A stretch of DNA of 35,842 nucleotides from contig CAJFCJ010000100.1 in the NCBI GenBank assembly GCA_904063045.1, positions 91,856 through 127,697 of the forward strand, written 5' to 3'. Made by a program: the position numbers and the translations under genes. This DNA is from Dimorphilus gyrociliatus. Lineage: Eukaryota; Annelida; Polychaeta; Dinophilidae. The notes under the pieces are model-generated. The model worked only from the letters and a program-made list of their open reading frames with translations, did not search any database and was not told where the DNA came from. Positions 27,664-35,576 of the stretch are shown piece by piece; the first letter of the stretch is position 1, and every line of letters begins with the position of its first letter.

Positions 27664-29110
27664 CAGTATGGGTAACCTATTTTTGAACGCCCAGCTTTTT
27701 TCTATATTAGTTAAAATATTTTTTCTTTAACATTAATTTTACAATCCAACAATTAGACAAGGCAATTGTGACTTTGTAATCAACATATTCAATTAATTAA
27801 ATCTTTGTATTTTACTGTTTAAAAAACAAAAAAATTTTTATTATGAAAAAATCGTGAAAAGTACCCAATATCCTATTTTTGAACAATAATTAAAAATTTA
27901 TGAAAATGACCAAATTTTTTTGCTTTCCCACACGAAAATTTATGTCAAGAATCAAAGTAGGATAACAATTTTAAAAAAGTTAAAAATGCCAAAAATAAGC
28001 TTGGACATGAGAAAATTAGTGTTGGAAAAGAGGAAGGAGAAGATGTCAATGAATGAAATTGGAAAACAATTAAAAATTTCAAAGGGATCTGTCCATTACA
28101 TAACAAAAAAATTTGAGAAACATGGAACTATTAGCAATCTATCAAAACTCTGTATGCCAAAGATTTTAACACAAAGGGGAGAGAGAAAAATTTGCCAAAT
28201 TTCAAAGAGAAATCCATTTCTAACGGCAAGGAATGTGCTTGAACATTCAGGATTAGGTTCCAAAATTTCTCTATCGACATGCAAAAAGATTTTGCAAAAA
28301 AACGACCTTAAAGGCTATGTTGCAACAAGTAAGCCAGTGCTAAAACCTTGCCATGCAAGAAATTGAAAATCTTTTTATTTGTCTATGTTAAATAAGAGTC
28401 AAGAAGATGTAAACAAAATTATATTTTCCGATGAAAGTCGGATTGAATTGTATCCAAAAAGGAGAATTTGTGTCCATAGGGGGAGTCATAAATGGTATGA
28501 CCCAAAATACACCAAAAAAGCAGTTCTAACAGCAAATTTGTCAATATCAATATGGGGGTGTATAAAAGCTGATGGAACAAGAGCTATAAAGTTATATAAT
28601 GGGTATATGGATAGCAATTTATACCAAGAAATAATTGAGGAGAAGCTATTTCCAATCTTTGAGCCAGACAACCTGCTTATGCAGGATGGTGCCAAATGTC
28701 ATACATTGGCATCTACAAGGACATTTCTTGAGAGAAACAATATAGCAGTTTTACAAAACTGGCCATCCAGAAGCCCAGAATTAAACATTATTGAAAATTT
28801 GTGGGCTTACTTAAAAAATAGGTTGCAAACCCACGTTTTGTGGACAAAAGATGATTTGTGGAGGGCAGTAGAAGAGGAATTTAATAACATTCCAAATTGG
28901 TATATTGCAAATTTATACAAAAGCTTCTATAAAAGAGCCAGATTATGTTGGAAAAATAAAGGATATAATATAAGGTATTAAAGAAAAAGAAAAAGTGATT
29001 ATTTGAAGTAATATAATCTATATGTTAATAAAATGTAAAAATAAACATATTTCTTAACTTTTCTAACAACATTTTTATCAGAATTCATAAAGTTCAAAAA
29101 TAGGATACTG
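27664..29110 (+). mobile_element. Tc1-like DNA transposon, full length
   Basis: 1,447 bp between TA dinucleotides (27662-27663 and 29111-29112), the usual target of Tc1/mariner elements. The left end CAGTAT(GGGTAA)CCTATTTTTGAAC and the right end, in reverse, CAGTATCCTATTTTTGAAC match except for six extra bases on the left. A second internal copy, AATATCCTATTTTTGAAC, lies at 27868-27884, about 200 bases in, as in IR/DR-type Tc1 elements; no internal copy is seen on the right. It encodes one transposase. Confidence 0.8.
27986..28981 (+). pseudogene. Tc1-like transposase with one in-frame TGA
   Basis: A paired helix-turn-helix DNA-binding part (MRKLVLEKRKEKMSMNEIGKQ, then GSVHYI) precedes a catalytic DDE domain. 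The first Asp is in IIFSDESRIELYP, the second in LLMQDGAKCH, and Glu in LNIIENLWAYLK. By my count 35 residues separate the second Asp and the Glu. The only lesion I see is TGA at 28364-28366, between HARN and KSFYLSML; the reading frame is the same on both sides. About 330 residues in total, normal for the family. The start is taken at the Met of MPKIS. The element therefore seems young but the protein cannot be made whole without read-through. Confidence 0.8.
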
Positions 29111-29178
29111 TATTTATGTAAATATACCCTTGTTATTGTCAACATGTTTGGCTATGTAACATCTTATCCTTTTTTTAG

Positions 29179-29247
29179 GGGTTGATACTGGCAGTTCGGT
29201 ACCATCTACCCCAGAGGCAACATCTACTTCAACACTTCTACCATATA
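29179..29247 (+). CDS. Ser/Thr-rich stalk exon of a plus-strand gene
   Basis: A 69-base exon is framed by a strong acceptor (CCTTTTTTTAG) and a consensus donor (GTAAGTA), phase 1 at both ends. It encodes VDTGSSVPSTPEATSTSTLL, a mucin-like stalk typical of the part outside a membrane anchor. It joins in phase with the exon at 30361. The Tc1-like element sits directly upstream, perhaps inside the preceding intron. No earlier exon was found. Confidence 0.4.
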
Positions 29248-29260
29248 GTAAGTATTATTT

Positions 29261-29484
29261 ATAAAATATGGGGTTGACAGAAAACGTCCACAAATGAGAA
29301 ATTTCAAGACAAAAATTTGGATTGAAAAATGGTTAGGCAGGAGAAAACAGCATTTGATTTGTACTTAGGAGGGTCTCCTCTAAGGGTTAGGGCTAATGGA
29401 AAAGGTTAGGTACAGTTAAGGGCTGGGTTAGGGTTAGGATAAATCACTGATTTGTGGACGTTTTCTGTTGCATCCATAAAATAT
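29261..29484 (+). mobile_element. Small Mutator-type element, copy 1, with 9-bp target duplication
   Basis: The element at 29270-29475 (206 bp) has terminal repeats GGGGTTGACAGAAAACGTCC and, in reverse, GGATGCAACAGAAAACGTCC, both continuing ACAAAT. The inner 18 bases are identical. The flanking ATAAAATAT (29261-29269 and 29476-29484) is a perfect 9-bp target duplication, as expected for Mutator-like elements. The interior holds several TTAGGG-like units (TAAGGGTTAGGG, GGGTTAGGGTTAGG). No coding capacity. It lies in the intron between the stalk and membrane exons. Confidence 0.8.
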
Positions 29485-29604
29485 CTGTAAACTATAGTTC
29501 ATAAGTGTACATTTATTTTGTTTCTTTAAGCTTAGTAAGAGAAAAATTGAAAATAAGTCTGAGTCAGAAAATTATTAGAAATACAAGACAAAGCTCCCAT
29601 TTCT

Positions 29605-29892
29605 TTAACTGTCTTCTCCAAAGTTGATGTTTAAATTATCTATATCTGATTTAATATCCACATATCCTCTAATTAATCCTCTACAGAAAGGACATTCAGG
29701 CTTTGACAAACTCAACAAACATTCCTTACAAGAAAATACATGACTACATGGTAAGAGCAATGTATTTGCTAGTTTGCTAAAGCAAAGTTTACACTGAAGT
29801 TTGGCTTTTAAATCTTGAAATTCATTTAATTGAGTGTTTTGTGAACTGTAGTTTTGTGACATTTCAAACTCAACTGAATATGAGATCAACAA
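29605..29892 (-). CDS. RING finger protein, IAP-like C3HC4
   Basis: A 95-residue frame has the RING pattern CKLC...LPCSHVFSCKECL...CPFCR followed by G-x-V-D-I. The spacing and the C-terminal R-G-L-I-x-G-x-(V)-(D)-I tail resemble RINGs at the end of IAP/BIRC-type E3 ubiquitin ligases. No BIR domain is visible upstream on this strand. An acceptor-like TCATATTCAG at 29875 in the start region means this may be the last exon of a longer gene, or else a small single-exon ligase starting at MSQNY. It lies inside an intron of the plus-strand stalk/TM gene, in the opposite direction. Confidence 0.65.
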   Translation of the reverse strand: MLISYSVEFEMSQNYSSQNTQLNEFQDLKAKLQCKLCFSKLANTLLLPCSHVFSCKECLLSLSKPECPFCRGLIRGYVDIKSDIDNLNINFGEDS

Positions 29893-29899
29893 TTATCCA

Positions 29900-30340
29900 T
29901 ATTTCATAATATCCAGTAAGGTAATATGAAAATTTTGCAATTTCTTAGAAATGAGATAAGCAAATATGACAGATAAAAAGCCCAACAGAAAATGGACCTG
30001 ATTGGAACTGAAAAAACATTTTTCAATCTAAAATATATTTATAAGATTTTGTTTTTCGCTTATAGCACGAAATTCCTAAGAATTTCGTTTAAATTGTATT
30101 TGATGTTCTTTTGGTCTCCCACATTAGCATATTACATTCTGTTTATATATAAACAAGAAATAAAGTAAATTTTTTAAAGTGTGCTTATTTGAACAGTTGA
30201 ATATATTATAAGACTACAACTTAAAAAATCATGCAATTTACCAACATTTGATGTGTTTATTGAGCTTCTAAATGAAGTTCAGAACACTTTTCTAGAACTT
30301 CTGATGAAGTCATCTCATGGTTTCAAATCTTGCCCAAATT
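29900..30340. other. Non-coding intron stretch
   Basis: No gene was recognised. CAACAGAAAATGGACC near 29981 faintly resembles the small-element terminal repeat. Confidence 0.25.
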
Positions 30341-30360
30341 GAAAATATTTTATTTTGCAG

Positions 30361-30429
30361 GTACTTATAAAGCTTTCTTTGGTATCTTAATATCTTCTTT
30401 TCTGATAACATTCTTTGATATGCTGGCAT
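30361..30429 (+). CDS. Transmembrane last exon of the plus-strand gene
   Basis: After TATTTTATTTTGCAG the frame reads, in phase 1, TYKAFFGILISSFLITFFDM and L-A before TAA at about 30428-30430. A hydrophobic helix of about 19 residues with almost no cytoplasmic tail follows the Ser/Thr stalk encoded at 29179-29247. Together they look like the membrane anchor of a type I surface protein. Short exon, so chance agreement is possible, but the splice sites, phase and content all fit. Confidence 0.4.
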
Positions 30430-30454
30430 AAGATCAATTCCTCCACTTCCTCAG

Positions 30455-30624
30455 TTTAAAGTCAATTTTTATGAAGAATTTGAAATTTGTCATTTAGTAT
30501 ATTGGAGTGATCAGAAGTGTCAATATTCTTGTTCATGTGCAGATCGATATTGCAAAGCTGTTCACATTAACAGTTTCTATAATATTGAACAATCTCTTAA
30601 AATATGTGAAATTAAATTTTCATA
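30455..30624 (+). pseudogene. FTP lectin-domain last exon
   Basis: After CTTCCTCAG an open frame gives FKVNFYEEFEICHLVYW, CQYSCSC, KAVHIN and SLKICEIKFS before TAA. The ending matches the FTP C-terminal motif (C, then L-(K/T)-(I/L)-C-E-(I/V)-x-(F/V)) of the neighbouring lectin genes. The frame is also open upstream of the acceptor. It lies just after the membrane exon but its phase (0) does not fit the stalk exon, so it is probably a relic of another family member. Confidence 0.4.
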
Positions 30625-30734
30625 ATGAAATCACTAAATAACATTTTTCTATAATAGAATGTTTTGGTTGTCTAGTAGCTATTTTTAAATACATATGTAC
30701 TTTATTGTCACATGATAACAATTCTATTATTACC

Positions 30735-31000
30735 AAAAAATTAAAATAGTATTGAGTTGAGAGTTCATTTCTCTATAAATGATGTATTTTCAAAAATGTT
30801 TGAATGAATTGTTAAAAGAATGTAACAGTTTAAAGATATTGAATACATTATATATTATTGTTCAACAATATTCTCAAACCTATATTTCAAACTATCCAAC
30901 ATTCTCATATCATATTGTACAACAAATTTTTGATTGTTTAAATGCAAGTCTTCTTCACACAGTCTCAGCTTACTTAATTTTGCATCATGTGATGTAAACA
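30735..31000 (+). pseudogene. NLR fragment
   Basis: Peptides ELRVHFSINDVFSKMFE and, in another frame, LNELLKECNSLKILNTLYII, then VQQYSQ and IVQQIFDC, correspond in order to ELQLYHLSFQEYFSAKYL, LNDLFKEYNNVRIYNTLDFV, VQQYSK and IAQQMFDC of the NLR at 3403-7689. It covers only about 80 residues downstream of the NACHT and is frame-broken. It shows that a second NLR gene once lay here or was copied here. Confidence 0.6.
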
Positions 31001-31104
31001 ATAAACCAGCTGAACAAGCTGAATTCAAGATTTCAGAACTTTAGAAAGAGTTATATTTCTTAGGAAATAGATTATTTACTCATATTAGATAGAGTCACTA
31101 TGGA

Positions 31105-31340
31105 ATTAACAAAGGAACAAAAAACATGGAAAAGATGCATGCCAAAGTTGTTACATCTTATTCAAGACTATGTGGTGTGAGTACTTTCGTGCATTAATAA
31201 ATGATTGCAAAGGGCAAATACCATTCTCAAGAAGCAGAAATTCCTACAAAGTTAATTGAAAAAGACTATTACTAGACTCCTAATTGATACTAATGAAAAA
31301 TCTAATACAGTTATCTTTAGGCCCTAATCTGGTGAAAAAG
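31105..31340 (+). pseudogene. Retrotransposon leader and gag fragment
   Basis: GTTGTTACATCTTAT, GTGTGAGTACTTT, TAATAAATGATTG and AAGAAGCAGAAA blocks match the LTR/leader/gag start of the other copies. They are followed by LLIDTNEKSNTVIFRP, nearly the same as LLIDANEKPNTTLLRP of gag. Large parts between are deleted. Confidence 0.65.
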
Positions 31341-31778
31341 AAAAACAAACCAGTTTTAAAATTTTCTTTAAAAAAAAATAAGAACTCTGCTTTTGATTGT
31401 TGTATTGAAATGGATGAAAATGGAGTTTTAAATACCAAAATCTCTGAAATAGTCACAGAAACAAATATCAACAAGAGGATGGATATAGAAATGGATGGCG
31501 TGAATATAGATGTAGAAGGTATAGATAAGAATAACTCAAATGACGAACAGATTTTAAATAAAAATATTTTTGACAACAAATCAAAAATAATGGAACCACA
31601 CTTTTTTGAAATTGAAGATGGAGTCTCCATTGAAATTGAAAATGTTCAATGTATTGAGGATTTACCCAAGAAAAACATAATGAAAATTTCTTCTTCTTTC
31701 AAACTATTAAATCATATTCCCTATTCCATTTACTTCACTCATCTTGTTATTGAGATCAGCTTATTTCAAAATATGTGA
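31341..31778 (+). pseudogene. Retrotransposon acidic region, decayed copy
   Basis: An open frame continues from the gag fragment and is Glu/Asp/Asn/Ile-rich. FFEIEDGVSIEIE near 31600 resembles YIELEDGITIKVQ of the retroelement at about 330, suggesting that it is the segment between protease and reverse transcriptase, joined to gag by deletion. Alternatively it could be an acidic leader of a MULE protein. It is not likely to make a working protein. Confidence 0.35.
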
Positions 31779-31924
31779 TGATTTTGTCAAAATTCATTTC
31801 ATCATCCCTAATTGGAGATATGCCTAAAACAAATCAATAGATGATTTGGTTGATTCATGACATTGTATTGATATGTTTTGAGTACATAAAAACACATAAA
31901 GTTTCTACAAGCAAACAGAAAGCA

Positions 31925-32202
31925 TCAACAATTTTCATTAAGATGAGGAATAGTTATTAAATAACCAATAGTAGAATTAGGTGATATTTCCAGTTCACTA
32001 TTTGTAATATTCAAAGAAGATACAAAACAATATTCAGTTGAAAAATTATATGAAAAAGATAAACATTTCATAGAATAACAATGATTTAAACATGATGAAA
32101 AATTTGTAATTATTATGGAACTCATTCCATTAGGAGTATTCATATTATTTAATTTCTTATCTTCCATAAGAGTCATTCTAAAATTTCTCTTTCCAAAATT
32201 TT
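31925..32202 (-). CDS. PAN/apple last exon
   Basis: After TTTCAAAG the frame (phase 1) reads ENFGKRNFRMTLMEDKK, then SSCLNHCYSMKCLSFSYNF and YCFVSSLNITNSE, ending NENC and stop. The C-x(3)-C-x(4)-C-x-x-F-x-Y core is typical of PAN domains. There is no lesion in this exon. Confidence 0.6.
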
Positions 32203-32261
32203 CTTTGAAAAAAAAATAGTATTTTAATTTATTTTAAATTTTAAAAAGTAATTTTTAAAAC

Positions 32262-33240
32262 CTTGTATCTTTCCAAATAGTTTAACTTCACAAAGTTTTA
32301 ACTCATTAGAGGTTGTTGCAGTATCTATATTCTTTATTAAAAGTAGCTCATTTCCAATACTTTGTTGAAGACATTTTATCTCGATAAGAGATTCAATTAT
32401 TGTTTCATTTGTATTGAGATTGCCACAAAAATTTATTATATAATATTCACCTTCTACTTTTGCACTATATAAGGAAATATACTTAAAATCTAAGAAAATG
32501 TATAGATTATTATATAAATATAAATATATTTATAAGATAGATTACCAGTTTTCACATCAAAAAATGGTTGAAGGATTACATGATCAATAAGAAAAAGTTG
32601 ATGAAATTTAAATGTAAGAATAATCTCTCCAGTTGATGATATCTTTGAACAAGATGAATATTTTTGTACACTTTCAATATTGTAAAAATTTCCATCTATA
32701 ATTTTCAGAGGAGAATTCTCAAAGTTCCATAAAGACAATTCATTCAAAGTGACTTCTACTATTGGAATCTCTTGTAAATTTACATCATGATATTTTTTTC
32801 CATATGCCAATATTTCAAAAATTTCCAAGTGATTTGTATTCGAATCTTGAATGAATAGAAATCTGCCATAACTATCATGAATACATTTCCATCGAACTGT
32901 ACCGCCATGTTTAGAATTACCATTTATATTGGAGCAATCAGATATAATTAATTCTTCGAAAGGATTAAAGTCATCAAGATTCTCTATGATTTTAAACTCA
33001 ATTTCATTGTATTTCTGTGATTCATGAGAAGTTCTATGAATACAAATATAATCAATTTTATACATAATAATAAGATTTATAAGCATCCATTGTATTTGTG
33101 TGTCAATAATACTAGCAGCCATGTAGTGTGTATTAAAGCCATCAGTAGCAAATGTTGCATAAAATGGATATTCAGTATTATTCATGTCAGAAAGTGTTGA
33201 AGACAGCCAACAAGGTTTTCCTCTAGCAATGTTACAAAGC
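32262..33240 (-). CDS. FTP modules 3 and 4 (two exons)
   Basis: Exon 33240-32546 opens with CNIARGKPCWLSST and FATDG, the N-terminal FTP signature (N-x-A-x-G-K-P, then A-x-D-G). It continues through IDYICIHRT and ends module 3 with YGRFLFIQDSN, LEIFEILAYG. Module 4 starts in the same exon (LNELSLWNFENSPLKIIDG, YSSCSK) and finishes in exon 32489-32262 (YIINFCGNLNTNET, LLLIKNI, ELKLCEVKLFGK). The join is phase 1 over a 56-base intron. Both modules are fully open. Confidence 0.65.
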
Positions 33241-33302
33241 CTTTGTTGTTTTAAAAAAATAAATCAAAATTCCTTTTTGTATGGAACTATTATTTTACTT
33301 AC

Positions 33303-33730
33303 GTGGCTCAGATATAAACATTCCAATGATATTGATACTTGCAAATGTTATTCTACTTTTTCCACTACTGGATCCAAATAGTGAAACATATTCAGCTAAT
33401 AATATATTCTCACATTTAATATAAACATATTCATGATCATATTCTATGGTTGAATCAAAACATTTTTCATCATCATAAAATTGCTTTATATCAGCAAAAA
33501 TGTCTCTGTTTATGATAAAAATTTGTAGAAAGTCTTTAATAGAGAAATCAAATAGTTCAATATCATAAATTATAAATTTTCCTTTAGGTGAACACAAAAA
33601 AAATGTTCATTTTCTTCTGATGATTTATAAATGTTTGATACTGGTTGTCCTTCCAAAGCATATCCAGCATAAAACTTATTATTTCCTTTTACACTTGAAA
33701 CAAATGAGTCTGCATTAAGAGCTAAATTAT
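33303..33730 (-). pseudogene. FTP module 2, one-base slip in an A-run
   Basis: After AAAAATACAG the frame gives NLALNADSFVSSVKG and KFYAGYALEGQP (FTP opening), loses frame at the eight-A run 33596-33603, and resumes as CSPKGKFIIYDIELFDFS, IFIINRD, EYVYIKCE and AEYVSLFG (rest of the FTP fold). It ends at a consensus donor GTAAGT. Confidence 0.6.
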
Positions 33731-33739
33731 CTGTATTTT

Positions 33740-33770
33740 TAAAAATTTAAGAGAGACAGAGAGAGATAGG
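33740..33770. repeat. GA/CT-rich tract in an intron
   Basis: AAGAGAGACAGAGAGAGATAGG on the plus strand is a CT-rich tract on the coding strand, about 10-40 bases before the acceptor of FTP module 2. A similar tract lies at 34071-34092. Confidence 0.6.
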
Positions 33771-33820
33771 ATGAAAAAAAAATAAGAATATTACATGAAT
33801 AATATGTTAGAGATACTGAC

Positions 33821-34420
33821 TTGTATAAACTTCAATTTCACATATTGTAACACTTGTTGAATCAAAATAGAAATATTTACAAATTGACCAGGAGAAATAT
33901 CATTTTTGCATTGAAATATGTTAATTTTATTTGTTAAAGATAGAAAATTATTGTCTGGATTCATAGCATTATTATCAAGGCATAAATTAGGTGAAGAAAA
34001 TGAATAAGAAGTGTTTGTAACAGATATTGTAATTGTTTTGTTGTATCCTGGGAAAAGTTATTGAATAAATTAAGAGAGAGAGAGAGAGAGAAATATAAGA
34101 AAGACTATTCAAACAGAATAACAAATTCACAAATCTATATATCTACCTGAAATATCTGGAGGATATATAATTAATTGTCTTATTGTATATATTTTAATCA
34201 AATTAACAGAAATCCAAATTTGGCTAGAATCTTGTAAACCATGCATTATCAAAAGTAATTGGGTACAACCACCTAAATTTTGATTTGAGTGAATAACGCC
34301 ATCTGTTAAATGATTTCCATGATAAATATACTCAGGATATGCATATAATGACTATGCATTATTTCTTTATTTAGGGCAATATTATATTTTCCAGGAGATT
34401 AAATACCATTGCATAAATCT
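33821..34420 (-). pseudogene. FTP module 1 (two exons), frame-broken
   Basis: The first exon gives YNIALNKEI and, in another frame, HLTDGVIHSNQNLGGCTQ and IWISVNLIKIYTIRQLIIY (FTP opening and I-x-I-x-N/V strand) up to donor GTAGAT (34146). The second, after TTTTCCCAG, gives GYNKTITISVTNTSYSF, then a frameshift near 33860 and YFDSTSVTICEIEVYT, the FTP ending. Splice phases are consistent (phase 1). Confidence 0.55.
34068..34092. repeat. (GA)n microsatellite in an intron
   Basis: About ten GA units (TAAGAGAGAGAGAGAGAGAG), CT on the coding strand, before the acceptor of the second exon of FTP module 1. Confidence 0.7.
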
Positions 34421-34469
34421 GTTTGAATAGAATTTGATACATTTAAATTTTCTATTCTTTGTGAAAAAT

Positions 34470-34657
34470 TCTCAATATATTCTTTAGTCTCTTTGAAAGA
34501 ATGTGATAAAAAATATTTTCCATTTGTCTATAGGTTCTCTCTAACCAGAATTTATTTGAAGAACAATTTGAATATCTTCTCCATGAACCAATAATACATA
34601 TAACAGCATGTAGGTTTTTATAGGCAGCATCTGGACAAAAAACTTTCTCAAAATCAT
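34470..34657 (-). pseudogene. Unassigned exon of the multi-FTP gene
   Basis: After TTCTTTTTAG the frame reads DDFEKVFCPDAAYKNLHAV and GSWRRYSNCSSNKFWLE, with two Cys. I do not recognise the domain. It then shifts frame towards a NVSNSIQTDLCNG segment that leads into FTP module 1. Confidence 0.35.
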
Positions 34658-34759
34658 CTAAAAAGAAATATAGAGACAAAATGTCAGTTTCTCTTTCCAA
34701 TTTATGTAGCTTAAAAGTCAATGATGGAAAAATTGAAACACTGAAAATTTTGACCATTA

Positions 34760-35090
34760 TAAATCATATCTTTAGTAAGGTTTTATGTGTTCCCAATTAG
34801 ACTATGGATAAGGCTCTTTGCTGGCCAATGAATAGGAGAGATTACTTTTATTTCTTCTATAAACAAGAATATACAGCCAAATTAAAAAAAATATTCATTA
34901 AGCAATACACAATATAAATACAAAAGTGTTTTCTCATAGTAAAAAGGAATTATAATTTTTTGGCAGTGTTCCAATATTTACATTGACTTTAAAATTTAAA
35001 AATTTTTTATTTTCTACCTAATGTAACCAAGGAATAAACTTTAGAAATGGTACTTAAAATTGAGTTAAATTTCTTCGGTTTACAAGAACT
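34760..35090. other. Intron or non-coding stretch
   Basis: AT-rich; no exon recognised between the PAN-like exon and the unassigned exon. Confidence 0.3.
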
Positions 35091-35134
35091 TTTTAAATAG
35101 CAAACATAATTTTTAAAACTTTTTTAATTCCTAC

Positions 35135-35277
35135 TGTCATAACTTTACATTCCATAAGTTTTTTACACTCTTGTAGACATTGAAAAAGGGCTTTTGAAAT
35201 TGTAAAACTCTTATCCATACTCATATGTTCTAAATTGTTTCCTAGACAATCCAACTCTGAAGGTACATAATCTTGAA
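35135..35277 (-). CDS. PAN-like exon near the start of the multi-FTP gene
   Basis: After TCTATATAG the frame reads DYVPSELDCLGNNLEHMS and ALFQCLQECKKLMECKVMT before a possible donor GTAGGA. The L-x-x-C-x-x-x-C-x(5)-C pattern fits PAN/apple domains. Confidence 0.45.
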
Positions 35278-35351
35278 CTATATAGATGAAAAAAAAAATT
35301 ATCCTAAGGATTTTTTCTAGCAAAACAAAAAAGAAAAAAATAAAAGTTTAC

Positions 35352-35576
35352 TTTCATCACATAACAACCATGATAAGGTTCATCGCATTGGCAAATTCCT
35401 TGAATGCATCTTCCATAAAAAACAAAAGTCTTTATGAGAATTGCAGTATTCTTTGAAGAAGCATGTATAATTAAAAAGAGAATAAAATCTATTAAATTTA
35501 TTAAAAAAAAGATTTTACTAGTAAAAATATTGAAAGGATGATGATAATATAAAAAGATAAATGAAAATTTAGCCAT
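35352..35576 (-). CDS. First exon: hydrophobic leader and EGF-like tail
   Basis: From MAKFSF a long hydrophobic stretch (FFLINLIDFILFLIIHA) could be a signal anchor or signal peptide. It is followed by GRCIQGICQCDEPYHGCY, the second half of an EGF-like domain. A donor-like GTAAAC follows. Its phase does not match the next exon, so the boundary is uncertain. Confidence 0.4.

Larger units (their letters stand above)
31925..35576 (-). pseudogene. Multi-domain lectin-like gene: PAN, four FTP modules, PAN; frame-broken
   Basis: Exons on the minus strand, in order: a hydrophobic start with an EGF-like tail (35576-35352), PAN (35277-35135), an unassigned Cys-bearing exon (34657 to about 34470), FTP module 1 in two exons (about 34420-34147 and 34047-33821), FTP module 2 (33730-33303), FTP module 3 plus the start of 4 (33240-32546), the end of FTP module 4 (32489-32262), and PAN with the stop (32202-31925). 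The short introns (56-99 bases) mostly join in phase 1. FTP proteins bind fucose-containing glycans, and PAN domains bind protein or glycan, so the intact ancestor was probably a secreted multivalent lectin. Frameshifts in FTP modules 1 and 2 and a phase mismatch between modules 2 and 3 break it here. One of the shifts lies in an eight-A run (33596-33603), so assembly error is possible. Confidence 0.6.

Noticed and set aside
14500-28366. Possible reassignment of TGA to Trp, because several broken genes have single in-frame TGA codons (14500 region, 17285, 21822, 28364)
   Set aside because: The intact NLR, gag and PAN-PAN-FTP frames encode Trp only with TGG and have no internal TGA, and other lesions in the same relics are TAA, TAG and frameshifts.
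29378-29438. TTAGGG-like units as a sign of a chromosome end
   Set aside because: They are few, degenerate and lie inside a 206-bp element with a 9-bp target duplication, so they are internal to a mobile element.
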